From Domibacillus antri (GTDB lineage: Bacteria > Bacillota > Bacilli > Bacillales > Domibacillaceae): DNA of 64,000 bases. The DNA lies in the NCBI RefSeq assembly GCF_001936625.1, contig NZ_MSDU01000022.1, forward strand, positions 62,001-126,000, written 5' to 3'. Of the stretch, positions 43,907-53,538 are shown in pieces; position 1 is the stretch's first letter; each line of letters opens with the position of its first letter. The notes beneath the pieces are model-generated. The model was not told where the DNA came from and ran no database searches. It worked only from the letters and a program-made list of their open reading frames with translations. A program made the translations under genes and the position numbers.

Positions 43907-44025
43907 AAGGGCTGTCTCAAAAGATCATTGAGACAGCCCTTTTCTCGTTTCTATAGCCGGCTTTCCTATCAATAAATCGGCCTAAATGGCTCAGAATCCG
44001 GCCTTTCCTCCATACTTATGGGACA
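43907..44025. repeat. Composite repeat element, copy D, with terminator hairpin
   Basis: Hairpin AAGGGCTGTCTCAA/TTGAGACAGCCCTT (14-bp perfect stem, 43907-43941) directly after arsC acts as its terminator. It is followed by GCCGGCTTTCC (43956), GGCCTAAATGGCTC and GGCCTTTCC units and a CATACTTATGGGACA edge (44011-44025). The reverse strand matches both ends of copy A, so D looks like the same element with the middle deleted. Confidence 0.85.
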
Positions 44026-44145
44026 TCCTCTTTCTTCATATACGATCCGGAGATGATTTATTTCAATGAAGGAATCGGAAACCGGCGGGAATGGCTGAAA
44101 GCGTACAATCATGCATATTTTGTCACGATCCCCATAAATAAGCCT

Positions 44146-44197
44146 TTGCCTATCGAAACGTTTGTTCTTATAATAACAAATAAAGAATGTATGTTCC
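44146..44197 (+). promoter_or_regulatory. Duplicated SOS-type promoter before the Y-family polymerase
   Basis: TTGCCT (44146-44151), 17 bp, TATAAT (44169-44174), then a degenerate LexA box AGAATGTATGTTCC (44184-44197, 11 of 14 to consensus). It aligns without gaps to 24475-24526 through the ribosome binding site and the first codons. Confidence 0.7.
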
Positions 44198-44211
44198 GGG
44201 AGGCGTTGTAC

Positions 44212-44322
44212 ATGTTAGCGCACGATAAAAGGATGTTTGATGAGGCTTATCCTGAAGCAGACTTAGAAGAGTCCGGCATTTCATGCTGGATCGATGAAGC
44301 CGGTGATGGCAATGCAGATTGA
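44212..44322 (+). CDS. Short leader protein, possible YolD N-terminal remnant, 36 aa
   Basis: MLAHDKRMFDEAYPEADLEE resembles the start of the YolD-like protein at 24541 (MLYNDRKMLKWQ) over the first eight or so residues, then diverges into an unrelated acidic tail. GGGAGGCG precedes the ATG as in the YolD gene. It overlaps the polymerase start by 11 nt, so its translation may couple to the polymerase. Probably a degenerate duplicate. Confidence 0.5.
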   Translation: MLAHDKRMFDEAYPEADLEESGISCWIDEAGDGNAD

Positions 44323-45586
44323 CTATACGAAAATGCCGAAGCGGGATATTCTTTGTATCGATGTGAAGTCGTTTTTTGCCAGCGTCGAAGCAGTCCGGCG
44401 AAAAATCCATCCGCTGAGTGCGTATATTGTAGTGATTTCCAATAAAAATCGGCCCGGTTCTGTCGTTCTGGCCTCTTCGCCGAAAGTGAAAAAAGAATTC
44501 GGCATTAAGACGGGCTCGCGTGCGTATGAAATTCCCGATGACCGCCGGCTCATGATTGTGGAGCCGTCGATGGCGCTGTATTTAAAAGTGAACCAAATGA
44601 TCATTAATATTTTTAAACGGTTTGTGGCCGACGAAGATTTATTTATCTACAGTATTGATGAAGCCTTTTTGGATGTCACCGCCTCGCGCCGATTGTTTGG
44701 TGATAAAGTTGACATTGCGCAGAAGATTCAGCGCACGATTTTTAAAGAGCTGAAATTAGTCGTCACGATTGGGATCGGTGATAATCCGTTATTGGCTAAG
44801 CTCGCGCTGGATAACGAAGCGAAAGAGGCACCGGACGGGCTCGCATACTGGCCGTATGAACGTGTAAAAGAAACCGTCTGGCGTATTCCGGAACTGACGG
44901 ACATGTGGGGAATTTCGGGCGGCTATCAGAAGCGGCTGCACAACATGGGCATCTACACCGTATATGATCTGGCGCACGCAGACCCATTCAAGCTGAAGAA
45001 ACGGCTCGGGATTTTAGGACATCAGCTGTACTACCATGCGTGGGGCGTAGATTACAGTGTTCTTTCTGAACGTGTGGGCCCTAAGGAAAAATCGTATTCG
45101 AAAGGTCAGATTTTGATGAGGGACTATTATTCGGAACAAGAAGTCGTCCTTGTCATACAGGAGATGATCGATGAAGTGGCGATGCGGCTTCGTAGACACC
45201 AAGCCGCTGCGTCCGGCATCGCGCTCGGCATTTCGTACAGCCGAGACATCGAGGAAAAGGGATTCAGGCATCAAATGCTGCTGCCGCGAAGCACAAACAG
45301 CACAAAAGAACTGGCCGTTTATTTTATGCAGCTGTTTAAGCGATACTGGCGCGGTCAGCCCGTCCGGCAAATACAGGTAACCTGCAGCAAACTCGCTCCG
45401 GCCGATTACGAACAGCTGGATTTGTTTACGCCGGCTGAACTCGATGAAAAGAATCACGCGATCGACACCGTGATGGATGAGATCCGGCAGCGGTACGGGA
45501 AAGATTCCATTTTCAGAGCGCACAGTTTAATGAAGGGCGGCACGTTTTTGCAGCGTGCCAATCATGTGGGCGGGCATAAGGGATAA
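44312..45586 (+). CDS. Y-family DNA polymerase (UvrX/YqjW type)
   Basis: A 424-aa translesion polymerase: catalytic ILCIDVKSFFASVEA with the first metal Asp, FIYSIDEAFLDVTA with SIDEAF, helix-hairpin-helix region (MWGISGGYQKRLHNMGI), little-finger domain, and a beta-clamp motif QLDLF near residue 375. It bypasses DNA lesions as part of the SOS response. I chose the ATG at 44312 (MQIDYTKM) by similarity; an ATG at 44294 is also in frame. Upstream lies a LexA-type promoter and a YolD-like remnant. Confidence 0.9.
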   Translation: MQIDYTKMPKRDILCIDVKSFFASVEAVRRKIHPLSAYIVVISNKNRPGSVVLASSPKVKKEFGIKTGSRAYEIPDDRRLMIVEPSMALYLKVNQMIINIFKRFVADEDLFIYSIDEAFLDVTASRRLFGDKVDIAQKIQRTIFKELKLVVTIGIGDNPLLAKLALDNEAKEAPDGLAYWPYERVKETVWRIPELTDMWGISGGYQKRLHNMGIYTVYDLAHADPFKLKKRLGILGHQLYYHAWGVDYSVLSERVGPKEKSYSKGQILMRDYYSEQEVVLVIQEMIDEVAMRLRRHQAAASGIALGISYSRDIEEKGFRHQMLLPRSTNSTKELAVYFMQLFKRYWRGQPVRQIQVTCSKLAPADYEQLDLFTPAELDEKNHAIDTVMDEIRQRYGKDSIFRAHSLMKGGTFLQRANHVGGHKG

Positions 45587-45720
45587 TAGCCATATCATTC
45601 ACATTTTCCTTTTCTTCATTGAGACAGTGGATTTCTGCTTGAAACGGCGGGATTATAAATAGAAGGACGGCTGAATGAAACCAGATAAATAACAAACCCA
45701 GCCATTTATATTTGGTGAAG

Positions 45721-45748
45721 CAGAGTGCCTGTGGACACTCTGTTTTTT
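45721..45748 (+). terminator. Terminator downstream of the polymerase gene
   Basis: CAGAGTG and CACTCTG pair around an 8-nt loop and are followed by TTTTTT, 135 nt after the polymerase stop. The intervening bases hold no clear ORF. Confidence 0.75.
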
Positions 45749-45841
45749 CGTATACAGCCTTCGCCAAGTGGATGATTAAAATCGATTCTAAGAGCTAACA
45801 ATGGTAAACAAAATCGAATCCGGCAAAAAGGAGGAAAACGT

Positions 45842-45982
45842 ATGAATCCATATAGCGTGATGGTGGTACATAATGCCTTTGAAAAAAAAGAGAGGATTAC
45901 GTGTTCCTTGTTCATCATTGATGAAGAAACATTATCCGTGCTTTATACAGAAGGATTCAGTGTAAAAACAAAAAAGAAATAG
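45842..45982 (+). CDS. Small hypothetical protein, 46 aa
   Basis: Begins MNPYSVMVVHNAFEKKERIT and ends with a Lys-rich tail. AAAAAGGAGGAAAA gives a very strong ribosome binding site. No family recognised; the short beta-rich pattern carries no signal peptide. A hairpin follows directly. Confidence 0.6.
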   Translation: MNPYSVMVVHNAFEKKERITCSLFIIDEETLSVLYTEGFSVKTKKK

Positions 45983-45985
45983 ACG

Positions 45986-46027
45986 AATACACCGAAAGAG
46001 TAAAATGGCGCTTTCTGCGGTGTATTT
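45986..46027. terminator. Convergent terminator between the small ORF and yceI
   Basis: AATACACCG(A)AAG and CTTT(CTG)CGGTGTATT pair with a small bulge. T-rich on one side and A-rich on the other, so it can serve both converging genes. Confidence 0.6.
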
Positions 46028-46036
46028 AAAAGGAAC

Positions 46037-46570
46037 CTACAATTCCTTGGCCGCTTGAATATCCAATGAAATGTTTACCTGATCCCCAAGCAGGACACCG
46101 CCTGTTTCTAATGGCGTATTGAAATGTAAGTCATAGTCTTTTCGGTTGATGGTTCCAAATGCGCTGAAACCCGCTTTTTCAATTCCGGCAGGGTCTTTTG
46201 CGGCTCCTTCAAATGTGACAGCAAACGTCTCTGTACGGGTGACGCCATGCAGCGAGAACTCACCGATCATGTCGTATGTGTTTTCTCCCGTTTTCACAAT
46301 ATTGTTTGCCAGAAACGTTATTTGCGGAAATTTGTCAATATGAAAGAAATCGGACGTGAGTAAATGAGCATCGCGTTCTTTATTCTGGGTATCGACGCTG
46401 TCAAGATCAACGGTAAAGGCAATGTTGGCCGTCGTTAAATTGGCTGGTTCCGCCTCGATCATAGCCGAAAACGTGTGAAACGTGCCTTTTACATTGCTCA
46501 TCATCAAATGACGGATGGAAAATTCAATACGGCTATGGGCTTGATCCACAGTCCACTTTGCTTTTGTCAT
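46037..46570 (-). CDS. YceI family protein
   Basis: A 177-aa lipocalin-like protein: WTVDQAHSRIEFSIRHLM at the start and FGTINRKDYDL near the end are YceI signatures. No signal peptide, so cytoplasmic, as is common in Firmicutes. The family binds isoprenoid-like lipids; the physiological role is unclear. AAAGGGGAG precedes the ATG. Confidence 0.92.
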   Translation of the reverse strand: MTKAKWTVDQAHSRIEFSIRHLMMSNVKGTFHTFSAMIEAEPANLTTANIAFTVDLDSVDTQNKERDAHLLTSDFFHIDKFPQITFLANNIVKTGENTYDMIGEFSLHGVTRTETFAVTFEGAAKDPAGIEKAGFSAFGTINRKDYDLHFNTPLETGGVLLGDQVNISLDIQAAKEL

Positions 46571-46843
46571 GGTTTTTCTCCCCTTTGTGTACGTATTTAA
46601 AAACTTGATTTTGAATCCTCATACGCCTCTTCTTTCTTTGTTTCCCTTGCCTGTTTAAAATAAAACGAGATGAGCAGAACCATGTATATAGATGAACGCG
46701 TTCTGAAGGACAGATTCTTATGCTTATCTGTGAAGTGATGAAAAAATGGAAAAACAATCAAATTTAGGTCTTTTTTATCACCATCTAACATGATACTGTT
46801 AATATGAACATAACAGGTCATCCGACATCCAGGGAGGAGCAGC

Positions 46844-48856
46844 ATGGAAACGCTTAAATTAAAAGGAAATTCCGAGCCGACCATTCGGAAGAAATTGATC
46901 ATTTGGTTTTTGGCCGTCGGGTTAATCCCGTTAGGTCTCGTATCTGCTTTGCTTTATTCGTTAAACAGCAATGAAATGGTAAAAAAAGAGCAGGAAGGAC
47001 TGCAGGCACTCGTCAACAGCACGGCGCAGGGGATGGGGCAATGGCTTGATAAACGGTCAAGTGAAGTACAGCTGATCGCCAAAACAGAAGCGATTAAATC
47101 ACTCGTCCTTGAAGAACAATTAACATTGATGGACACGATGAAAGAACAGTCAGGGGTTTACGAAACCGTTGTTTTTACAGCACCTGATGGAGTTGTACAA
47201 GCCCATACAACAAAAGAAAATATTGGTGTGATGAACCTTGGGGACCGTGATTACTTTAAAAATGGAATGAACGGTGAATCGACCATTTCCAACGTGCTGA
47301 CGTCAAAATCAACCGGAAACCGGATTATTGTTGCAGCGTCTCCGGTGATCGGAAACAATGGGGAAACGATGGGCGTTCTGTCTGCCACAATTAATTTTGA
47401 GCAGCTGATTGATGATTTTTTGAACAATACGGATAACATGGGCGCATTTCCAATCTTGGTGGATAATCAGGATATCCTTCAAGTTTATCCAATCAAAGAG
47501 GTTATCGGGAAAAATATCAATGAAGCAGAATTGAACGCGGATACAAAGGATTTATTGGTGAAAGGAAAGACGGAAGCAGGCAATTCAATCGTAACTGAAA
47601 ATGGAGAAGAGTATGTTCTTGCGTATACACCGATTGACATCGCAGGCTACTCACTCTCTTTTAATACACCGATGGATACTATATTGGCCGCAGCGGATAA
47701 GACAAGAGATTTCACGTTACTGGTCACCGGGTTATCCGTGATCGGCATTCTGATTATTGCCTGGTTTGTCGCGGGGAGAATCAGCCGGCCGATTCAACAC
47801 GTAACGGAACATATACAGCGGATTGCGGGTGGTGATTTAACAGGTGATGAGCTTCAAGTAAAAACAAACGACGAAATTGGACGGCTCACGGAAAGCATGA
47901 ATAAAATGTCGTTAAATTTAAAGAATCTTATTCACCGCGTCCGTTCAAATGCAGACTATGTGGCTTCATACGCGGGCGAATTAACGGCCAGCGCGGATCA
48001 GACAAGCAAAGCAACTGAAAACATTACCGCTTCCATTCAACAAGTATCAAGCGGCGCTGAACAGCAAAACGAGAGGGTGGCGGAAAGTGTTCTGGCGCTG
48101 GAGGAAGTTTCGTTTGGCATTCAGCAAATGGCGGAATCTTCTTCCCGCATCTCGGAAACATCGTCTGTGACGATTCAAAAAGCGCAGTCGGGCGGAGAAT
48201 CGGTGAAAAAGACGGTTGACCAAATGAATTCGATTTTAACGTCTGTTTTAACATCCGATCAAACGATCCGCACACTGGATGAACGGTCAAAGGAAATCGG
48301 AAAAATTATTGAAGTGATCAATGGAATTGCGGAGCAAACGAACCTTCTCGCGCTCAATGCGGCTATTGAGGCGGCACGCGCGGGTGAGCAGGGAAAAGGG
48401 TTCGCTGTTGTCGCGGATGAAGTCCGGAAGCTGGCGGAAGAATCCCGGCGGTCGTCCAGTCAAATTGGGCAGCTCATTACCGCCATTCAACAGGATATGA
48501 CGAGTTCCATTGACGGCATGGCTCACGTAACCCGCGAAGTGAAAGAAGGATTGGCCATCGCCGGCGACACGGAAAGAAATTTCAATGAGATTATCGAATC
48601 AACGAAACAAGTAACCGATCAAATTGACAGCATGGCGGCCACAGCCGAGCAAATTTCGGCCGGCTCGCAGCAGGTGACAGCGTCCTTCACAACCATTGCC
48701 GCGATCACAAAGGAAACGACCGAAAATACACACGAAGTCGCTTCTGCCGCAGAAGAGCAATTGGCCTCGATGGAAGAGATTACTTCCTCTGCCCATTCGC
48801 TCAGCCGGATGGCGGAGGAATTGCAAAAAGTCGTTCAACAATTTAAAGTAAGCTAA
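46844..48856 (+). CDS. Methyl-accepting chemotaxis protein with dCache sensor
   Basis: A 670-aa chemoreceptor: membrane helix (about 20-45), double-Cache extracytoplasmic domain ([17 protein letters not shown] and [17 protein letters not shown]), second helix (about 285-305), HAMP, and cytoplasmic coiled coil with [20 protein letters not shown]. dCache receptors often sense amino or organic acids; the ligand is not predictable here. GGGAGGAG precedes the ATG. Repeat copy E follows. Confidence 0.94.
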   Translation: METLKLKGNSEPTIRKKLIIWFLAVGLIPLGLVSALLYSLNSNEMVKKEQEGLQALVNSTAQGMGQWLDKRSSEVQLIAKTEAIKSLVLEEQLTLMDTMKEQSGVYETVVFTAPDGVVQAHTTKENIGVMNLGDRDYFKNGMNGESTISNVLTSKSTGNRIIVAASPVIGNNGETMGVLSATINFEQLIDDFLNNTDNMGAFPILVDNQDILQVYPIKEVIGKNINEAELNADTKDLLVKGKTEAGNSIVTENGEEYVLAYTPIDIAGYSLSFNTPMDTILAAADKTRDFTLLVTGLSVIGILIIAWFVAGRISRPIQHVTEHIQRIAGGDLTGDELQVKTNDEIGRLTESMNKMSLNLKNLIHRVRSNADYVASYAGELTASADQTSKATENITASIQQVSSGAEQQNERVAESVLALEEVSFGIQQMAESSSRISETSSVTIQKAQSGGESVKKTVDQMNSILTSVLTSDQTIRTLDERSKEIGKIIEVINGIAEQTNLLALNAAIEAARAGEQGKGFAVVADEVRKLAEESRRSSSQIGQLITAIQQDMTSSIDGMAHVTREVKEGLAIAGDTERNFNEIIESTKQVTDQIDSMAATAEQISAGSQQVTASFTTIAAITKETTENTHEVASAAEEQLASMEEITSSAHSLSRMAEELQKVVQQFKVS

Positions 48857-48866
48857 AGAAATAAGA

Positions 48867-48941
48867 TGGCGGGATTCACCGAAAATCCGGCCATCAGATT
48901 AAGAAGGAGATGTCACGATAACTTTTGAGACATCTCCTTCA
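48867..48941. repeat. Composite repeat element, copy E (3' part) with hairpin
   Basis: GGCGGGATT...AATCCGGCCAT at 48868-48893, then hairpin GAAGGAGATGTC/GACATCTCCTTC (48903-48940), which can terminate the chemoreceptor transcript. It corresponds to the hairpin-proximal end of copies A and C, with most units missing. Confidence 0.75.
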
Positions 48942-49116
48942 CCCGTTTATTGCGCTGCTCTTTCTGTACATGCAGCAGCACTCTTCAATAGAATGGAATC
49001 CTGCCTTCTTTTTTTATGTTAAAATATGTAAATGTAATGTTATTTTTTCTAAAAATGCAAAAGTGATGATCGGCTTAACGCAGCATAAAAAGCTGTATAA
49101 AAGGAGGCTGTACGCA

Positions 49117-49751
49117 ATGAAAACAAAAGTGGGATGGATCGTGACAGTGCTTTGTTTAAGCGTTGGACTCGCGGCTTGCCAGACAGAAAAGACGGATGAA
49201 GAAACAGATGATGCCACAGTAAGCGATACATTTGATCCGGATCGGGAAATTGAAAAAGCCTCTGCCGGAAAGCTCACGAAAGCGGTTTTTTATAAGGTGA
49301 AGTCAGGAATGACGGTTGAAGAGGCAACAGAGACCCTTGGTGTAGAACTGACACTGCATACAGAAATAGACGATCCGGCAAGCGATGCGGTGGTGCAGGT
49401 GTATATGTGGGACTCGAAAGATCCGGAAGTGGGCGGAGCCATGTTTATATTTGAAAACGGGCTGTTAGCGTCCAAAGAAGAAAGCTTGATGCTCGAACCA
49501 GATGACCACTTTGTGACAGGAAAAGAATATGATGCCCTTCAAAACGGGATGAGTATGGCTGATGTGGAAGCCATCATTGGCAGCCAGGCCGGTATGTCAA
49601 CGATGTCATTTGAAAAAATAATCAAGGGACAGACGTTAAACACGAGACAGATGAATTTTTAAGCAAAGAGGACAAAGGAAAAGTGATGTTGATTTTCGAG
49701 GATGATCAGCTGATCTCAAAAGAGAAAGTTCCTGCAGCACCAAATCCATGA
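49117..49751 (+). pseudogene. Lipoprotein with two SmpA/BLIP-like repeats, frameshifted
   Basis: Signal peptide with lipobox GLAAC; then an acidic linker and two repeats of about 75 residues. The first reads SGMTVEEATETLG...GGAMFIFENGLLASKEE; the second starts NGMSMADVEAIIGS. The second breaks at a run of six A residues (49613-49618), giving an early stop at 49662. Adding one base restores KNNQGTDVKHETDEFLSKED...KVMLIFEDDQLISKEK to TGA at 49751, matching the first repeat. The intact protein would be 211 aa. Probably a loss-of-function indel or a sequencing error. It may form an operon with the next lipoprotein gene. Confidence 0.78.
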
Positions 49752-49769
49752 TGCAAAAAGGAGAACGGG

Positions 49770-50465
49770 ATGAAAAAACGATTCTTGCTTTGTATATGCT
49801 GTCTTTTTTTAGCGTCTTGCAATATCGGTACGGGGATGAGCACCATCGATTGGGTGGATTTTATCAAGTTTAATGGACGGCAATATGAAGGGATCTATTC
49901 CGGAGTCGCTGCCGATCCAAAGATGGCAGGAGGTGAAATCGGACAAGTCCAATTTATGGTGGTGGATAACATCTCCAATCCCCATTACCGCCCCAAAAAC
50001 GGCGATGCCGCTTTTTGGGAAAAAGGGACAAAAATCTTTTCCGTAAAGGGAGAGCCGGACATGATTGCGGTACAGGATGAACATGAAATTCACGGGTATC
50101 GCCTTTACTACGCAAATACAGATGAATATCAATGGCATTACAAACATGTAGACAAAGATGAATTAAACAAAATTGACATATATAATGAAGACAGCCGTCT
50201 GCTTCATACTTTTTCCGATCAACAAACGATAAAGGCATTCATAAACCTTTTGGACAGCGGGGAAACAACACCTTCCTTCTCTCCGAATACGGCATCAGGC
50301 GACCCGGCGATGTATCAAATGATTTTCTACACGGATCAGACGGCTGCCTATAAGTTTCCCTTATTTTTTGATGGCGATGTCTGGTTTTGGCATCCGTGGG
50401 ACACATCCATTTTACCGGATGGGATGGAGAAATGGATAATGAACGGAACGACACCGCAAAATTAA
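49770..50465 (+). CDS. Hypothetical lipoprotein, 231 aa
   Basis: Signal peptide ending LFLASC (lipobox). The rest is a beta-rich extracellular domain with several Trp and Tyr (WYIMNG-like end, DGDVWFWHPWD near residue 215). I do not recognise the family. It is 18 nt downstream of the frameshifted lipoprotein, with AAAAGGAG, so the two may be co-expressed on the outer membrane face. Confidence 0.75.
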   Translation: MKKRFLLCICCLFLASCNIGTGMSTIDWVDFIKFNGRQYEGIYSGVAADPKMAGGEIGQVQFMVVDNISNPHYRPKNGDAAFWEKGTKIFSVKGEPDMIAVQDEHEIHGYRLYYANTDEYQWHYKHVDKDELNKIDIYNEDSRLLHTFSDQQTIKAFINLLDSGETTPSFSPNTASGDPAMYQMIFYTDQTAAYKFPLFFDGDVWFWHPWDTSILPDGMEKWIMNGTTPQN

Positions 50466-50544
50466 CGTACACATTACTTTCTTGTATATCGCATGACCTT
50501 CTTCCTTTTGGGCCACACTATAAGAAAAAAGGCGGGGTGTTCGT

Positions 50545-50802
50545 GTGGATAAGAAAAAAGAATATCGAGAATTATCAAACGTGGAGAAACAGCGGAATTT
50601 CTTAACATCAGAAGAATTTCCGGAAGGGCCCTTTGGTTCGCCGAGAGGCAAAACAAAGCCGGTTGAAAATAAGAGTACACGGTGGGAAGACGGCCAGCAA
50701 TATACGAGTGCGTTTACCTATGAGTTCAGAAACCAGCACGAAAACGTCCCGAGGCAGGACCCCGGTGCACACCTGACGCATGATGAAGATGACAAGGAAT
50801 AA
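50545..50802 (+). CDS. Small hydrophilic hypothetical protein, 85 aa
   Basis: GTG start; sequence MDKKKEYRELSNVEKQRNFL followed by EEFPEGPFGSPRG and a His/Asp/Glu-rich end. Similar short cytosolic proteins of unknown function occur across Bacillaceae, by my recollection of the pattern. No membrane segment or catalytic motif. GGCGGGG lies a few bases before the start. Confidence 0.65.
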   Translation: MDKKKEYRELSNVEKQRNFLTSEEFPEGPFGSPRGKTKPVENKSTRWEDGQQYTSAFTYEFRNQHENVPRQDPGAHLTHDEDDKE

Positions 50803-51236
50803 ATGAGAACATGTTTGACCGTAATATAGATTATGAGCAATAATCCATGAAACGGACTGTTTTAATACGGCCCAAAGAAAATATATGACGTTTCAGGCAG
50901 CGAGATTTGCTCATAAATAGGCGTTATTGCGCTAAAAAGAAAAGGAATCGCGCTGTTGAACGTCGTTGCGATATCATCTCTGTTGTGCTCTCCTGATACA
51001 ATATTAAATCGTTGTGGTTGGGCAGATTCCTGATAAGGTAAGTGCAGCTGTACGGCTTCACGCCTGTGCAGAGTGGCGGGTTCACTAACAAAATAGATAA
51101 TTTCATCAAGATGTGGAACAATAAAGGGAGGAATGTACCTCTCTTTTTTTGATTTTATCTTCAAAGATTTTACACATTCACAGTGTTTACTGAACTAAAA
51201 TAATCACTAATTGTGTACCTTTAAGGAGTTTACAAG
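50803..51236. other. Intergenic region upstream of the second two-component system
   Basis: About 430 bp. It contains a minus-strand open frame of 100 codons (50862-51164) with no ribosome binding site and a TTG start; I do not call it a gene. No repeat of either family. The last 70 bp should carry the promoter of the response regulator gene, with AAGGAG before its ATG. Confidence 0.4.
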
Positions 51237-51938
51237 ATGAAAAAAATATTACTTGTTGAAGATGAAATGTACATGATGGATTTATTGGAAATACATCTTT
51301 CTCAAGATTATCAGCTTTTTGAAGCAAAAGACGGGGAGGCGGCATTGACTTTGATTCGGGAACAGTCCTTTGACTTAATTATCCTGGATGTCATGCTGCC
51401 CTATGTGGACGGCTGGACTGTCTGTCAAAAAATACGAGGAAAAGATGATACGCCGATTCTGATGCTGACGGCCCGAAGCGAGATTAGTGACCGGGTAAAG
51501 GGCTTGGAGATCGGTGCGGATGACTATTTAGTCAAACCATTTGATTTTGAAGAGTTGGAAGCAAGAGTAAGGGCTTTGCTGCGCCGGTCTGAACAAGTTC
51601 GAAAAAGGAATAATGATCATAAGATCAAGTTTTTAAATGGACGGTTTATTGTGGATAATGAAAGCCGAAAACTGGTGATGAATCAGCAGTTGATTGAATT
51701 AACAGCAAAAGAATTCGATCTATTGTCGCTCCTTGCCTCGCATCCGGAGCGGGTATTCACAAGGGATATTTTGCTGGATCAGATCTGGGATCATTATGAG
51801 GTACGTGACTTACGGATTGTCGATACACATATTAAAAACATCCGAACCAAACTAAAAAATGCCGAAGCGGATCATCCTTTCATTAAGACGGTTTGGGGAG
51901 TAGGCTATACAATAAATATTCAAGAGGATACAAGATGA
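51237..51938 (+). CDS. OmpR-family response regulator
   Basis: A 233-aa regulator: receiver with phosphoacceptor Asp51 (LIILDVMLPY) and DYLVKPFDF, and a winged helix ending RIVDTHIKNIRTKL and VWGVGYTINI. It overlaps the kinase start by 4 nt. AAGGAG precedes the ATG. The downstream lysyl-phosphatidylglycerol-type gene suggests a role in envelope or antimicrobial-peptide response, which is inference. Confidence 0.9.
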   Translation: MKKILLVEDEMYMMDLLEIHLSQDYQLFEAKDGEAALTLIREQSFDLIILDVMLPYVDGWTVCQKIRGKDDTPILMLTARSEISDRVKGLEIGADDYLVKPFDFEELEARVRALLRRSEQVRKRNNDHKIKFLNGRFIVDNESRKLVMNQQLIELTAKEFDLLSLLASHPERVFTRDILLDQIWDHYEVRDLRIVDTHIKNIRTKLKNAEADHPFIKTVWGVGYTINIQEDTR

Positions 51939-53335
51939 AATGGAATGGCATTGTTTTTAAGTTAGGAACAACCATTATGATTCTCTTTTTCAGTGTTTTA
52001 TTGCCGTTAGGATTCTTTACAGATCGAATTTTTTTAAGTGTCTACTCTACACAAGTCTACCAAAAGGTAAATGATCTATCGCGGGAACTGGTGAATATCC
52101 TGAATGAACCGAGTGCGCGAGAATTTGACTATTACGAGAAACTAAGCAAGGTATCCGGCAAAGAACTGGTTTTATTCGATGAGCAGGGAACGATTGTCAC
52201 CAATTCCATGATGGAGTTTAAAAAAGGAGAACCCATACCACGAGATTTGCTGCATATTTTAGAACATGGCCAGCATTTCGAACGGAACTATGTGGATAAT
52301 GAAACGGGTGCCTCATTTTTTATTGTAGGGCGTCCTCTGATGAAAAATGAGACATTTCACGGCGGCCTTATTGTGTTCTCCTCTATTGATGAAATACATA
52401 GTACGATGCACAGACTACGAAACTGGATTGTAATGTCCATGATCGGAGCAGCTTTATTAGCATTAGGATTCACTTTATTTGTTTCTAGAAAATTGTCAAG
52501 CCCTTTAATCAAAATGGAAAAAGCAACCCGGGAAATTGCCAGAGGACGGTTAGATACACAGATGCAGTTGAAGTCTAACGATGAAGTTGGATCTTTAGCC
52601 CAGGCCATTCATGACTTAAGCGTGGAGCTTAACCATTACCGGAAAAATCGCAGTGAATTTTTAGCAAATATCTCTCACGAACTGCGGACGCCCATTTCCT
52701 ATTTGAGAGGATATGCCCAGTTGATCAAACACCATCGATATCAAGATAAAGAAGAGCTGGAATCTTATTCGGCGGTTATTGAAAGCGAAGCCATTCGATT
52801 AGCCAAGCTGATCGATGATTTATTTGAACTTTCTAAAATGGAGGAGGGACGGATCCAATTATATATGCAGGCCGTTGATGTCGGAGAACTGCTGGAACAC
52901 TCTATTCAAAAAGTAACATTAAAAGCAAAAGAAAAAAATATAGGAATTGAGTATGAGATAGATCAAGAATTGCCTCTCATCTATTCTGACGGAGCACGTA
53001 TTGAACAAGTTTTATTTAATTTGCTGGAAAATGCCGTTAACTACACAGAAGAAGGAAAAGTGACCGTAACAGCTACACAGGCGGCAGAACATATTTCTAT
53101 CTCTGTCAAAGACACCGGCAATGGAATCCCGGAGGAAGATGTTCCTTTCATCTTTGACCGTTTTCACCGCGTTGAGAAATCCCGGTCACGAGAAATGGGA
53201 GGAACCGGTTTGGGATTGGCTATCGTGTATGAAATTGTCAAACTTCTTCAAGGAAGTATTACGGTGAAAAGTGAATATGGAAAAGGAACCGAATTTTTAT
53301 TGAAGCTTCCGTTGAAGAATACGGATAACAGTTAA
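51935..53335 (+). CDS. Membrane sensor histidine kinase
   Basis: A 466-aa kinase: helix 1 (about 8-30), extracytoplasmic sensor, helix 2 (about 165-185), HAMP, phospho-His in FLANISHELRTPISYLRG, and catalytic motifs LLENAVNYTEEG, VKDTGNGIPEED and GGTGLGLAIVYEI. Coupled to the upstream regulator. The ATG at 51935 is preceded by GAGGAT. Signal unknown. Confidence 0.9.
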   Translation: MKWNGIVFKLGTTIMILFFSVLLPLGFFTDRIFLSVYSTQVYQKVNDLSRELVNILNEPSAREFDYYEKLSKVSGKELVLFDEQGTIVTNSMMEFKKGEPIPRDLLHILEHGQHFERNYVDNETGASFFIVGRPLMKNETFHGGLIVFSSIDEIHSTMHRLRNWIVMSMIGAALLALGFTLFVSRKLSSPLIKMEKATREIARGRLDTQMQLKSNDEVGSLAQAIHDLSVELNHYRKNRSEFLANISHELRTPISYLRGYAQLIKHHRYQDKEELESYSAVIESEAIRLAKLIDDLFELSKMEEGRIQLYMQAVDVGELLEHSIQKVTLKAKEKNIGIEYEIDQELPLIYSDGARIEQVLFNLLENAVNYTEEGKVTVTATQAAEHISISVKDTGNGIPEEDVPFIFDRFHRVEKSRSREMGGTGLGLAIVYEIVKLLQGSITVKSEYGKGTEFLLKLPLKNTDNS

Positions 53336-53538
53336 GCAGCTATCCTAATACAAAAGGAGATAAACAGGGGTATGTGAAGGAACGCTTGTGATGAATTTAG
53401 AAAATAGACAGATTTTGTGCAGAAGTCCTCGGGCTATTTTTGTATAATAAAAATAACTTCTGTCCTAGGAAACAATAACTGCCAAACCGAATGATATAAA
53501 AACGGCAAAATGATGGTAATTGAAATACCGCTCAAGAA

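Noticed and set aside
48925-49116. Upstream N-terminal extension of the frameshifted lipoprotein
   Set aside because: The ribosome binding site and lipoprotein signal peptide point to the ATG at 49117; the extension begins in the repeat E hairpin.
50862-51164. Minus-strand ORF of 100 codons
   Set aside because: TTG start with no ribosome binding site and no recognisable family. Codon use is not absurd, so it could be a decayed gene, but support is too weak to call.
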